A DNA stretch of 64,000 nt, from positions 2,558,030-2,622,029 of the forward strand of contig NZ_LT962671.1 in assembly GCF_900199545.1 (NCBI RefSeq). Reading direction: 5' to 3'. The notes beneath the pieces were generated by a model. That model did not search any database, was not told the origin of the DNA, and saw only the letters and a list, made by a program, of their open reading frames with translations. A program made the position numbers and the translations under genes. Source of the DNA: Raoultibacter massiliensis (lineage in GTDB: Bacteria; Actinomycetota; Coriobacteriia; Coriobacteriales; Eggerthellaceae). Below are positions 17,391-26,446 of this stretch, piece after piece (position 1 is the first letter of the stretch; every line of letters starts with the position of its first letter).

Positions 17391-18626
17391 TCAGTACCGG
17401 CTATCGAAAATGCGCTTGGTCTTCTTTTCAGAACGGGGTAGCTCCCCCATGGGAACGCCCTTCGCATCGGGCGTGCAACCGATCTTCGCCTTGAAGATCA
17501 TCGAGAGCTCTTCTTCGCAACGCTCCTTCGCTTCGCCTTCGAGCTCCGTCTCGAACAACACCGTCAGGATGTCTTTTCCGCTGATGTTTTCGATCATCAC
17601 TTGATATTCGGAAGAGGCGCCGTCCGTAATTTTGATGACTTCCTCGATCTGGGCGGGGAACATGTTGCAGCCCTTCACCTTCACCATGTCGTCGGTGCGG
17701 CCGACAAGGGTGTCGATGCGGGGATGTGCAGAGCCGCAGGCGCAATCGCCGGGAATGATCCGCGTGAGATCGTGCGTGCGGTAGCGGATGAGCGGTGCAC
17801 CCTGCTTGCGCAGCGTGGTCAGCACGAGCTCGCCCACTTCGCCATCGGGGAGGGTGCAACCCGTATCGGGATCGACCACTTCGATGTAGATGTAATCGGA
17901 CCAGATATGCATGCCGTGATGCTCGTCGCACGAAATGCCGATGCCCGGGCCGTACACTTCGGTGAGCCCGTAGATGTCGTAAATCTCCACGCCAAGCTCG
18001 TTGGCGATGCGATGGCGCATCTTATCGCCCCAGCGTTCCGACCCGATAACGCCCTTGCGCAGGCAGATCTTATCGCGCAGGTTGCGCTTGCCGATCTCCT
18101 CTGCCAACAGCAGGGCATACGAACTCGTAGCCGTGATGACCGTGCTCTTAAGATCCTGCATCATCTGAAGCTGTTTGTCGGTGTTGCCTGGACCCATGGG
18201 AATGGCCATGGCGCCGAGGCGCTCGGCTCCGAGCTGGAATCCGATGCCCGCCGTCCACAATCCGTATCCCGGCGTGATCTGGATGCGGTCCTTGTTCGTG
18301 ATGCCAGCCATTTCGTAGCAGCGAGCGAACTGGATGGCCCAATCGGTAACATCCTGCTGGGTGTAGGGAATGATGACGGGCGTTCCCGTGGTGCCGCTCG
18401 AAGAATGGATGCGCACGATCTCCTCGTCGGGCACGGCCTGCAAGCCAAGCGGGTAGGCGCTTCGCAGATCGTCCTTTTCGGAAAACGGCAGCTTCTCAAA
18501 ATCTTCCTGGGTCTGCACATCCCCAAGATCGATGCCCTCGAATTTGCGGGCATAGAAGTCAGAACGCTCTTTCAGCGTTTTGAACTGCTCTTTGACGAGC
18601 GTGAATTGTTCTGGAGTCATGTTCAT
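17391..18626 (-). CDS. paaK: phenylacetate-CoA ligase family protein
   Basis: The 411-aa adenylate-forming enzyme has the AMP-loop HSSSGTTGTPVIIPYT near residue 75-90, the YGLTEVYGPG motif, and a C-terminal KVKGCNMFPAQIEEV hinge, in the PaaK arrangement and normal length. It ligates an aryl acetate to CoA with ATP, or runs in the ATP-forming direction in amino-acid fermenters. In anaerobes such proteins often accompany indolepyruvate oxidoreductase; iorAB lies 5 kb away on the same strand. The GGDEF gene ends 68 bases upstream. Two Met codons (18626, 18620) are possible starts; neither has a strong ribosome site. Confidence 0.92.
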   Translation of the reverse strand: MNMTPEQFTLVKEQFKTLKERSDFYARKFEGIDLGDVQTQEDFEKLPFSEKDDLRSAYPLGLQAVPDEEIVRIHSSSGTTGTPVIIPYTQQDVTDWAIQFARCYEMAGITNKDRIQITPGYGLWTAGIGFQLGAERLGAMAIPMGPGNTDKQLQMMQDLKSTVITATSSYALLLAEEIGKRNLRDKICLRKGVIGSERWGDKMRHRIANELGVEIYDIYGLTEVYGPGIGISCDEHHGMHIWSDYIYIEVVDPDTGCTLPDGEVGELVLTTLRKQGAPLIRYRTHDLTRIIPGDCACGSAHPRIDTLVGRTDDMVKVKGCNMFPAQIEEVIKITDGASSEYQVMIENISGKDILTVLFETELEGEAKERCEEELSMIFKAKIGCTPDAKGVPMGELPRSEKKTKRIFDSRY

Positions 18627-18694
18627 AATGGGTTAACTCTATCACAAGAGCGTATGGTGCTGCGGGGGGATTTTCCATCTTGGCAGGATATCCC

Positions 18695-19687
18695 CTAGTC
18701 GTACCAGGACCATCGCCCTTTTCCGTTTCGCTTGCTTGCGTACAGCGCCTCATCGGCGGCGCGGTACAGCTCTTGGAAATCGCCGAAGCCGCCCACTTTC
18801 GCCATGCCGATCGAGCAGCTGAACGGGATCGGCTGATCCGAACCGTGTTCCGCCCACGCTTCGATAAGCCGCGTCGCAAGCCGCTCGGCATTGGAAGCGC
18901 TTGCCCTGTCGCACAGCATCACTGCGAATTCATCGCCGCCCACGCGCCCGATGATCGAATCATCCCGGAAGGCGCCGCGGAGGGCATCGGCGAAATCGAT
19001 GATGACGCGATCGCCCGCCAGATGGCCGAGCGTATCGTTGACCGCCTTGAAATCATCGAGATCGATCATACAGAATACAGCGCTGGAAGCGCCCCGCGCA
19101 AGCCGCTCGTCAACCAGCCGCTCAAAAGCCATGCGGTTGTAAAGGCTGGTCATCGAATCAAGATCGGCACGTCGTTCGAGCTCTTTGGAATACTCGAGCG
19201 CCGCGTTGGCCCGTTCGGTTGCAGTCTTGGGATAAAACTCGTTGATCCTCTGGTCGAGGTTCGGCGTCGAATGGTGGAGATGGACAAGCTTCAACGCATT
19301 TCCGACTCTGCGATACAGAATGCTGAAGCGCGTATCCATCTCCACAAGCAGCAGCTTCGGTTCGCTCGGACGCTCGCGCACCCAGAGCGTGCCGAAAACA
19401 AGGCACACGTCAGGATCGATCACGCGCGCTTCGTAATATTCGTCCAGAATATCGAATACGACATCGCCCGCTTCGGAACGGTCGTTCGTCAGGTTTTCGA
19501 AAAACTGCTCTGCCGTCGAGCAGAACTCGTGACGACCCGTTCCGATAACGGAAAGATTCTCGATATCGAGAACACGCGCGATGGCCTGGTCTCCCTCGTC
19601 GGATCGATTGATGAGGTATGCGCGCCAAAGCTCGCGCGTCAGCTCGATCGCTTCGTCCTGAAAAGCCTCTTCTTCGGTTGCCGGCAT
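18695..19687 (-). CDS. GGDEF diguanylate cyclase with N-terminal NTF2/SnoaL-like domain
   Basis: The C-terminal 170 residues form a GGDEF domain with an intact RVGGDEFAVML active site and the DSMTSLYNRMAFE entry motif, so it should make cyclic di-GMP. The N-terminal 150 residues lack membrane helices and resemble an NTF2/SnoaL-like small-molecule fold (FFENLTNDR..., VFGTLWVRE), a soluble input. No EAL domain is attached. The ATG at 19687 has AGGAG at good distance; an in-frame GTG at 19693 is too close to it. It may be co-transcribed with paaK 68 bases downstream. Confidence 0.88.
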   Translation of the reverse strand: MPATEEEAFQDEAIELTRELWRAYLINRSDEGDQAIARVLDIENLSVIGTGRHEFCSTAEQFFENLTNDRSEAGDVVFDILDEYYEARVIDPDVCLVFGTLWVRERPSEPKLLLVEMDTRFSILYRRVGNALKLVHLHHSTPNLDQRINEFYPKTATERANAALEYSKELERRADLDSMTSLYNRMAFERLVDERLARGASSAVFCMIDLDDFKAVNDTLGHLAGDRVIIDFADALRGAFRDDSIIGRVGGDEFAVMLCDRASASNAERLATRLIEAWAEHGSDQPIPFSCSIGMAKVGGFGDFQELYRAADEALYASKRNGKGRWSWYD

Positions 19688-20186
19688 GGTCACCTACTCC
19701 TATCCTATTCGGAGTGCGTCTCGAAACAACGGAATGCGACGACCCGGACCCTGAGTCCAAAACGTACAAGGGCGATTATTTCCATTACCTTTTCGCTAAT
19801 CGTAAGTATAATGCAGGACGCTGTGTCCAGACAGTTGCAAGACGTATTCGATATGCACGGATCTCGACGAACTCAGTTCGAACCGGGCCGCTGCGTCCTT
19901 CAACTTCAGAATCAAAAACACGTGCTTCCGCAGAGAGCAACGCTCGCGAGGCAATCCCGCAAGCCAAAATGGCGGCCCCGACAAAACCGTCCCCGCCCTC
20001 TGCCCTTAAACCTCCTTGGCCCAAAATCACACCGAATGCGGTAGACGATCCCACCGCTTCGGTGAAGAACGCCGCATCGACTCCCCCTATTCTTTCCTTA
20101 TCGGACGAACAGGGAACTATTGATCTCGACACCCTGTTGCAAAGCCGACAGACAAAGGGTTAGGGAAACGAAAGAGAGGGAAACCA
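19688..20186. other. intergenic region before reductase 3
   Basis: This 499-base gap holds the promoters of divergent GGDEF and reductase 3 genes. A 115-codon minus-strand frame (19785-20132) has no ribosome site or recognised family. No repeat was seen. Confidence 0.4.
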
Positions 20187-21869
20187 ATGAAGGCAATACA
20201 CGGTTCTTTGGATCGACGCGGGTTCTTGAAGGGCGCCGCACTCAGTGCAGTTGGCGTCGGAGCATTGGGCGTTCTGGGAGGATGCTCGCCTTCCACAGAC
20301 GCCCCGTCAAACGGGAAAGACGCCTCACAAGGAGAAAGCACACTCCCCTCATGGGAGAATCCGCCCGCTGCCATACCCGAGAGCGATATCTCCGAAACGA
20401 AGGACTTCGAGATCGTCGTTGTCGGAGCAGGCGTTGCGGGAGGCGCAGCATTTGCTCGCGCCTGCGAAGGCGGCGCTAAAGCAGCGCTCGTCGAAAAGAT
20501 GGATACCTTCAGCGCGCGCGGCATGGACAACGCGGCCATCGATACGAAAAAGCAAGCGGAAGCGGGCATCGTCCTCGATAAGGCGAAAATCGTCAACGAT
20601 CTCGTCACTGCAGGGGGCTACAAGGTTAACGGGCAGCTTATCAAGCTGTGGGCAGACCAGTCGGGCCGCGTCTACGACGACATCACCGAGATGATTGAAG
20701 GTCAGGGACTCACGGTAGCCATCGCTTCGCTTGAAGAGACCAATATGGATGCCGATGGCTTCTGGAACAGAACGTATCCCGTCACCCACACATTCGGCGT
20801 TCCAGAACTCGGAAACGGCGCAGCACAGCAGAACATACTCTCAAGCTTCATAGACCGAGGCACGGCCGCAGGAGGCGAGGTGTACTACAGCTCACCCGCC
20901 CAACAGCTCATCACCGATGATTCGGGACGTGTTGTTGGCGTCGTCTGCCGGCAAGGCGATGACTACGTTCGATTCAACGCAAGCAAGGCGGTTGTTCTAG
21001 CTACGGGAGACTACGCCGGAAACCCCGAAATGGTCGACAAATGGGCGCCCCTTCTCAAGGAAGCAGCTACCAGCGTCTACACTCCAGCTGGAGCCAACAC
21101 GGGCGATAGCGTGAACATGGCTTTCTGGGCCGGAGGCGCCATGCAAAAAGGAGGAGCGGCGGCCATGATCCACCCCATCATGGGCGGTGGGGCCTGCGGT
21201 ACCTATTCGTTCTTGCGCGTCAACAAAGATGGCGGTCGTTTCTGCAACGAAGACACGCCGTTGCCGGGCATCACGAATGCCTATATGGTCGCCCCCAACC
21301 ACACCGTATGGACGGTGATGGATGCCGACTTCGCTACGCAGGTCACGCAGATGTCGAAACTGAGCATGTACAACGGAACCACATCCGGCCCCTTCGATCC
21401 GACGCTCGGGATAACTCCGGAAGACGGCATGCAGCAGACCATCGAAGCGGGAACCTCGGTAACGGGAGATACTATTGCAGAACTTGCCAAGGCGATGGGC
21501 GTTCCCGAGGAGGCCCTCGAAAAGACCGTTACCCGCTACAACGAGCTTGCCGATCTTGGGCGAGATGATGATTTCGGCAAAGACGCGGCCAACCTCTTCC
21601 CAATTAAGAAAGCACCGTTCTACGCATCGCAGGTCACCGCAGTTCTTCTTAGCTGCACGACGGGCCTCGACGTAGACAGCAATCTGAACGTATGCACCGC
21701 TGAGGGCGCGGCGATCGAAGGTCTTTACGCGATCGGCAACACTGCGGGCAATTTCTTTGCCGATGGATACCCCATGGTTTGTCCCGGCATAAGCCACGGA
21801 CGCGCCATCACGTTCGGGTACGTCCTCGGGGAAGCCCTCGCCCAAGACAAATCCGTTCAAGAAATCTAG
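20187..21869 (+). CDS. Tat-exported FAD-dependent reductase 3
   Basis: The 560-aa product begins with DRRGFLKG (RR at 10-11) and a lipobox-like LGGC (Cys33). The FAD motif VVVGAGVAGGAA lies near residue 75, and the second FAD contact is GLYAIGNTAGNFFADGYP near the end. The active-site tail continues MVCPGISHGRAITFGY; of the window's reductases it most resembles reductase 2 in this part. No FMN-bind domain is present. The purine-rich AGAGGGAAACC precedes the ATG. LuxR 3 converges on its 3' end with 74 bases between the stops. Confidence 0.93.
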   Translation: MKAIHGSLDRRGFLKGAALSAVGVGALGVLGGCSPSTDAPSNGKDASQGESTLPSWENPPAAIPESDISETKDFEIVVVGAGVAGGAAFARACEGGAKAALVEKMDTFSARGMDNAAIDTKKQAEAGIVLDKAKIVNDLVTAGGYKVNGQLIKLWADQSGRVYDDITEMIEGQGLTVAIASLEETNMDADGFWNRTYPVTHTFGVPELGNGAAQQNILSSFIDRGTAAGGEVYYSSPAQQLITDDSGRVVGVVCRQGDDYVRFNASKAVVLATGDYAGNPEMVDKWAPLLKEAATSVYTPAGANTGDSVNMAFWAGGAMQKGGAAAMIHPIMGGGACGTYSFLRVNKDGGRFCNEDTPLPGITNAYMVAPNHTVWTVMDADFATQVTQMSKLSMYNGTTSGPFDPTLGITPEDGMQQTIEAGTSVTGDTIAELAKAMGVPEEALEKTVTRYNELADLGRDDDFGKDAANLFPIKKAPFYASQVTAVLLSCTTGLDVDSNLNVCTAEGAAIEGLYAIGNTAGNFFADGYPMVCPGISHGRAITFGYVLGEALAQDKSVQEI

Positions 21870-21888
21870 AGACGATCGCCCCTGACCG

Positions 21889-21916
21889 GAAGGCGGGCCT
21901 CATGTGGCCCGCCTTC
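21889..21916. terminator. 11-bp hairpin between reductase 3 and LuxR 3
   Basis: GAAGGCGGGCC (21889-21899) pairs perfectly with 21906-21916 around a 6-base loop. It lies 20 bases past the reductase stop and 28 before the regulator's stop codon, so it can serve both genes. It has no clear T-tract. Confidence 0.6.
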
Positions 21917-21943
21917 GCACGCGAGCGCACAGAGGCACACGAC

Positions 21944-23407
21944 TCAGAGGCCACGCGTTTGCTCTGCCGTGACAAGATCGACAAGCTCTTGCTTCGAATG
22001 CACATCGAGTTTTCTGTAGATCGCTTTCCCATGGGTTCGCACGGTGTTTTCGGAAAGCTGAAGCTCCTTGGCTACCGAGGCATAGCTCATGTTCCGCGCC
22101 AGCAATTCCATAACCGCCTGTTCGCTCTGGGTGATCGCATGACGCCGTGCCAGTCTTTCGCAACAGAAAGAAAGCTGATCTTCGTCCATCGCAACGATAA
22201 CCGATGATTTCCTTCGCCGCTTCATCAGCACTAGGGGTATAGCAAGCAGATAAATCGCCACAAGCACGATGCCGATAATGTAGATCGTGCTGTTTTCTCC
22301 CCCGGCTTCTCGAGGGACCATGCCAACCCACGTACCGAGGGCTACCGACCCGAACACCCCCGTATACCCAATACCGAACACGCAGAACGGATGCAGCGCG
22401 CTTTCCTGGGATGTATTTGCGCAAGTCGCCTTAAACAGCGTCACGACGAAAAGGTAGGCGCAGCTTATCAGAACGATGAAAACAATCCGATACTGTGCAT
22501 CAAGAAAGGGTACCGGGATCAAACATCCCGCAATTATCAACATGATCGGGGAATAGAGACGCTCGATATCAGGCTTTTTCGCTCCAGTGACCTTCATGAC
22601 GCCCACCACCACAAAAGATACTACGATAAGACCGAGCAGAGAAAACATGTTGATGATGGCAGGTCCATTGAAATCGACGAACGACACCTCTCTCATGGCA
22701 TTGAAGACAAAACCGAGCATCGTCACGCAGATGAGCGGGCGCCATGGGTACGCCCGCAGTCCTTTGATAGTAGTGGCGACGAAAGGCTTCGCCTGGCGCT
22801 CATAAGCCGTCTTCAACGCAGACCATAGCGTGCCGATCGCTACGGGAAGAAGCATTCCTAACACAATATAGGCAACCACCGACTTTATGAAAAGAAGGAT
22901 CAAACAGATGCTTCCCGAAATGATTCCTGCAAAGAACAGCACGTACATTACCGAAGCCGCGTCAAAGGACGAGAACACCTCCCCCCACAGAAGAAAGAAC
23001 ATTCCGTTGCTGACGCCGATCAGCAACCCTGCCATGAGAAAAAGATACGCCATCGGCGATACGGCAGATGCCCAGATGTAAATGAAAAACCCGCCGAGGA
23101 AAAGCAGCGCACCCACAACCAGGATTAATTTAGCTTGGCTTGCTTCGAAAAGCTTTACCAAGCTTGCGACTGCAAAAACGAGGGCGGTAACGGCAATGCT
23201 CACGCTAGCAGCCCACCTGAAAGGATCGATCAGACGATCGTATGTGGCGATATCGATGTTGGGCAAAAGCGGAAGCGGGACGCCCCACAGGAAGTAGACG
23301 TTGATCGAAAGGAACACTCCCCAGCCAAGGGCGAGAAACAATCGCTCTTTGTTCGTCGCCGCCAGCTCGTCTTTCACGTCAACCCCCAATTGCTTTATTT
23401 CCGCCAT
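21944..23407 (-). CDS. membrane LuxR-family regulator 3
   Basis: The 487-aa protein has about twelve hydrophobic segments and a C-terminal helix-turn-helix (ITQSEQAVMELLARN; LSENTVRTHGKAIYRKL). The turn region starts with ITQSEQ rather than the usual L(S/T)xRE, so the first helix is slightly atypical. It converges with reductase 3, its likely target. It also begins only 30 bases after the iorB stop on the same strand, so read-through from iorAB could express it. Confidence 0.92.
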   Translation of the reverse strand: MAEIKQLGVDVKDELAATNKERLFLALGWGVFLSINVYFLWGVPLPLLPNIDIATYDRLIDPFRWAASVSIAVTALVFAVASLVKLFEASQAKLILVVGALLFLGGFFIYIWASAVSPMAYLFLMAGLLIGVSNGMFFLLWGEVFSSFDAASVMYVLFFAGIISGSICLILLFIKSVVAYIVLGMLLPVAIGTLWSALKTAYERQAKPFVATTIKGLRAYPWRPLICVTMLGFVFNAMREVSFVDFNGPAIINMFSLLGLIVVSFVVVGVMKVTGAKKPDIERLYSPIMLIIAGCLIPVPFLDAQYRIVFIVLISCAYLFVVTLFKATCANTSQESALHPFCVFGIGYTGVFGSVALGTWVGMVPREAGGENSTIYIIGIVLVAIYLLAIPLVLMKRRRKSSVIVAMDEDQLSFCCERLARRHAITQSEQAVMELLARNMSYASVAKELQLSENTVRTHGKAIYRKLDVHSKQELVDLVTAEQTRGL

Positions 23408-23437
23408 ACAAAAGTCGGCATCTTCTCAGCCTTTCGG

Positions 23438-24043
23438 CTACGATAGACAACTGCTTAAGGCGCTGTCTATCGCGCGCAGGTTCATGTCGACGAAGCGCTC
23501 TTTCACGCAGGCGGGGATGGCGCGTTTGAGATCGTCCACCGAGATCGGCAAACCGCTTTCGGACAAGGCGCACGCGAGAAGCATCACGTTGAGCGCCTTG
23601 CGGCTACCCGCGCTTTCCACAAGCGCAGCGTCGTCGACCGCAACGAAGGTTCCACCCGTCTCCCCGATTATGCGGGCAAGGTTTTCCAACACCTCGCCTG
23701 CAAGGTAGGGCGTGTTCGAAAGCGCAGCCGACACTGGCTGTATAGCGGTCGATGCGCACACCATCGCGCCGCCCGGCTTGAAATACGGCAGCACACGCGC
23801 GGCTTCGGCCGGCTCGAACGCAACCACCAGATCGGCCGTGCCCAGCGCGATGAGCGGCGCGTAGACCTCCTCGCCCCGATCGCCCATGCGAACATGGGAG
23901 ACCACGTTGCCGCCGCGCTGGGCCATGCCGATGGTTTCCGCGGTGCGAACCTGCCAGCCCTTTTCCTCGGCGGCCTGCGCAAGCAGCTTCGCCGCGAGCA
24001 CCGTACCTTGTCCGCCCACCCCGGCAAGCAGTATGTTAAGCAT
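23438..24043 (-). CDS. iorB: indolepyruvate:ferredoxin oxidoreductase, beta subunit
   Basis: The 201-aa product matches the 2-oxoacid oxidoreductase gamma-type domain: NILLAGVGGQGTVLAAKLLA at the start, then TAETIGMAQRGGNVVSHVR. With IorA it oxidatively decarboxylates aryl pyruvates from Trp, Phe and Tyr to aryl-acetyl-CoA and reduces ferredoxin. The ATG follows GGAAGGAGCTTCCC and overlaps the end of iorA by 8 bases, so translation is coupled. The length is normal. Confidence 0.95.
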   Translation of the reverse strand: MLNILLAGVGGQGTVLAAKLLAQAAEEKGWQVRTAETIGMAQRGGNVVSHVRMGDRGEEVYAPLIALGTADLVVAFEPAEAARVLPYFKPGGAMVCASTAIQPVSAALSNTPYLAGEVLENLARIIGETGGTFVAVDDAALVESAGSRKALNVMLLACALSESGLPISVDDLKRAIPACVKERFVDMNLRAIDSALSSCLS

Positions 24044-26057
24044 GGGAAGCTCCTTCCCCGCGCTCCTCGGCGCCATCTGGTCGTTGCCCGGGAAGCAGAA
24101 TCGCATCGAACGGGCAGATCTGCGTGCACAGCCCGCACCCGTTGCACAGGCTCCGATCGATGAACGCCTGGCCCCGCCCGCCGCTCGCCGGACCGCGAAG
24201 CGATGCGTCGAAGCCTATGCCGGGACACCCGATTTCGGTGATGCACCGCTTGCAGCCCGTGCAGGCGCCCGCATCGATGGACACGGGCTCCCCAGGCTTG
24301 GAAAGCGAGATGCACGGCCCTTCGTAGATGATCGCCGAAGGGCCTTCGAACTCGATCGCCTCTTTTGCAGCCGCCGCACTTTCCTCAAAGACAAACGGAT
24401 TCGCATGGACGATGCACTTGAAGCCGACCGCCTTGAGCACGGATTCGATGGAAACAGGTTGGCTCTTCGGACCCATGAGGGTGACTCCCGTACCTGGATG
24501 GGGCTGCGATCCGGTCATTGCCGTGGTCGCGTTGTCGAGCACGGCAACCGTGATGTCGTGCTGGTTGTACACGGCGTTCACGATGCCCGTGAGGCCCGAA
24601 GCGAAGAAAGTCGAATCCCCTACGAACGCCACGGTTTTCTTTTGCGGCTCGACAACGGAGAATCCCTGCGCCATCGTGATGCCCGCCCCCATGCACAAAC
24701 ACGTGTCGACGGCATCGAGCGGCATCGCGTTTCCAAGCGTATAGCAGCCGATATCGCCGCACAACACCGCAGGCGTCTTGCCGAGCGCGCGCTTGATCGC
24801 GTAGAAGCTTCCCCGATGGGGACAGCCCGCGCACAGCACGGGCGGACGCACGGGAAGTGCTCCGTCGTAAGCGAGTGGAGTCGTTGAATCGCCTGAAACA
24901 CGAACAGATGTTTCACGTGAAACATCGTCGCCCAAGGGGCGGGCGGATGCGGCACCGAGAACCTGCTCGATGCCCAGATACTTCGCGAGGCGCTCGAGGG
25001 CATCGTCGACGGTGTTCTCTCCCCTGTCGCGCGTATAGCCGTTCAGCTTTCCGAGCACCTCGTAGCCCGCATGCAGCTTGCCGCACATCGCCAGCAACGC
25101 ATCCTCGATCACATGGTCGAGCTCTTCGAACACGATGATCTGATCGAGCCCGCCGGCAAAATCCTGCGCAGCATGCTCGGGGAAAGGAAACGGCATGCCG
25201 ATCTGCATGAACCGGTATGCAGGCATATCGACGCCGGCTGTATGGCAGCGTTCGGCGAGGATGCGCAGAGCCTCGCGCACGTACATCGTGCTCACGCCGC
25301 CCGCCACGATGCCGAGCTGCGGAGTCTCGCCCTGCTCGGTCGCCCCTCCCCCCTCAATCGGGTTGAACGCCGAGAGCGCCCCCGTTGAGGCATCCTCGGC
25401 AATCTGCTTCAAACGCTCGTTGATTTCCCCATGCGCCTCGAATGCGCGTTTCGGGAAAATGACCCATTTGGAATCGCGGACGAAACCCTCTTCGGGAATA
25501 TCGCGCGCAGTCGTCACATCGGGAAATTCGAGGAAGGTCGATGCGTGGCAAACGCGCGTCGTCGGCCGCACGATAACCGGCGTGCGGTAAGCCTCCGACA
25601 GCTCGTAGGCGGCCTCTATCATCTCGCATCCCTGATCGGGGGTTGCGGGATCGAGCACCGGCACCTTGGCAAAAGCCCCGAACCTGCGGGTATCCTGTTC
25701 GGTCTGAGACGAGATGGGACCCGGATCATCAGCGACGAACAGCACGGTGCCGCCTTTGATACCGACGTAGTTCAGGCTCATAAGCGCGTCGCTTGCAACG
25801 TTGAGACCCACCTGCTTGCAGGTGAACAGCGTTCTCGCCCCCGCATAAGCCGCTCCCGCCAACAGCTCGAGCGCCGCCTTCTCGTTGGTTGACCACTCAA
25901 CATGGATGCCTTGCGCGCGCCCTGCCGCGTGTTCGGCGGCAATCGTCTCGATGACTTCGGAAGAGGGGGTTCCGGGATATCCCGCCGCCACGCGAACGCC
26001 CGCCTTGAGCGCGGCGTGGGCGAACGCCTCGTTGCCCATCAGTAGTTGCTTCTGCAT
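24036..26057 (-). CDS. iorA: indolepyruvate:ferredoxin oxidoreductase, alpha subunit
   Basis: The 673-aa product holds an N-terminal pyrimidine domain (MGNEAFAHAALKAGV, GYPGTPSSEV), a linker, the TPP-binding domain (CAGCPHRGSF, GDIGCYTLG, VGDSTFF...N) and two C-terminal 4Fe-4S motifs (CTGCKRCITEIGCPG; CNGCGLCTQICPF). This is the full IorA layout. It is slightly longer than usual because of an extra linker (about residues 375-400) that contains DDVSRETS, encoded by a parS-like palindrome. The Met at 26057 follows GCAGGCGAG; the longer frame upstream has no homology. Confidence 0.95.
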   Translation of the reverse strand: MQKQLLMGNEAFAHAALKAGVRVAAGYPGTPSSEVIETIAAEHAAGRAQGIHVEWSTNEKAALELLAGAAYAGARTLFTCKQVGLNVASDALMSLNYVGIKGGTVLFVADDPGPISSQTEQDTRRFGAFAKVPVLDPATPDQGCEMIEAAYELSEAYRTPVIVRPTTRVCHASTFLEFPDVTTARDIPEEGFVRDSKWVIFPKRAFEAHGEINERLKQIAEDASTGALSAFNPIEGGGATEQGETPQLGIVAGGVSTMYVREALRILAERCHTAGVDMPAYRFMQIGMPFPFPEHAAQDFAGGLDQIIVFEELDHVIEDALLAMCGKLHAGYEVLGKLNGYTRDRGENTVDDALERLAKYLGIEQVLGAASARPLGDDVSRETSVRVSGDSTTPLAYDGALPVRPPVLCAGCPHRGSFYAIKRALGKTPAVLCGDIGCYTLGNAMPLDAVDTCLCMGAGITMAQGFSVVEPQKKTVAFVGDSTFFASGLTGIVNAVYNQHDITVAVLDNATTAMTGSQPHPGTGVTLMGPKSQPVSIESVLKAVGFKCIVHANPFVFEESAAAAKEAIEFEGPSAIIYEGPCISLSKPGEPVSIDAGACTGCKRCITEIGCPGIGFDASLRGPASGGRGQAFIDRSLCNGCGLCTQICPFDAILLPGQRPDGAEERGEGASHA
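24907..24926. promoter_or_regulatory. parS-like ParB binding site inside iorA
   Basis: The 20 bases at 24907-24926 are a perfect palindrome whose core TGTTTCACGTGAAACA (24909-24924) matches the widely conserved bacterial chromosomal parS consensus. It falls in a variable linker of IorA. Such sites normally cluster near the replication origin, so this segment is probably in the origin-proximal part of the chromosome. Confidence 0.85.
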
Positions 26058-26418
26058 AATCTCGCCTGCTTCGTCTTGATCGGTAAGACGGCATGTTGCG
26101 GGTGCGAGCGCCCGAATCGAGCCGTCTAGGATTCGATTCGCCCATTGTACCGCAGATGCGTTTTTCGATGAGCCGCGCAATGCGTCGGCTCGGTAAGCCG
26201 CACGCCGCCATAATCCGAGCGAATCGCGCCCGACACGAAAGCAGGTGGTTTCCGTAAAATGCCCCGTATGCAACGTCGACTTAGTCATGAGCGAGCGACA
26301 GGGCATCGAAACTCGGCGATTAGGCCAAGGCGCCCGATTCCCGCCCGGCGCAAAGGCACTCGACCCAACAGCCTATGGCAGCGCTTGTCCAAACGGAAGA
26401 AGGCCCGAACCGAAACGG
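26058..26418. other. intergenic region between iorA and LuxR 4
   Basis: This 361-base gap should hold the iorA promoter. Frames reading into it from neighbouring genes show no homology. Apart from the stem overlapping the LuxR 4 stop, no structure was seen. Confidence 0.4.
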
Positions 26419-26446
26419 TCAGGCGTCAACCGATCTGACCGTTTCG
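26411..26446 (-). terminator. 12-bp hairpin overlapping the LuxR 4 stop codon
   Basis: CGAAACGGTCAG (26411-26422) pairs perfectly with 26435-26446 around a 12-base loop. The stop at 26419 lies inside the stem, so the terminator-like structure is built from the last codons. On the minus strand it is followed by TTCGGGCCTTCTTC. Confidence 0.55.

Noticed and set aside
19785-20132. 115-codon minus-strand frame upstream of reductase 3
   Set aside because: No ribosome site, no recognisable domain, and an Ala/Gly-rich composition expected from GC-rich antisense frames.
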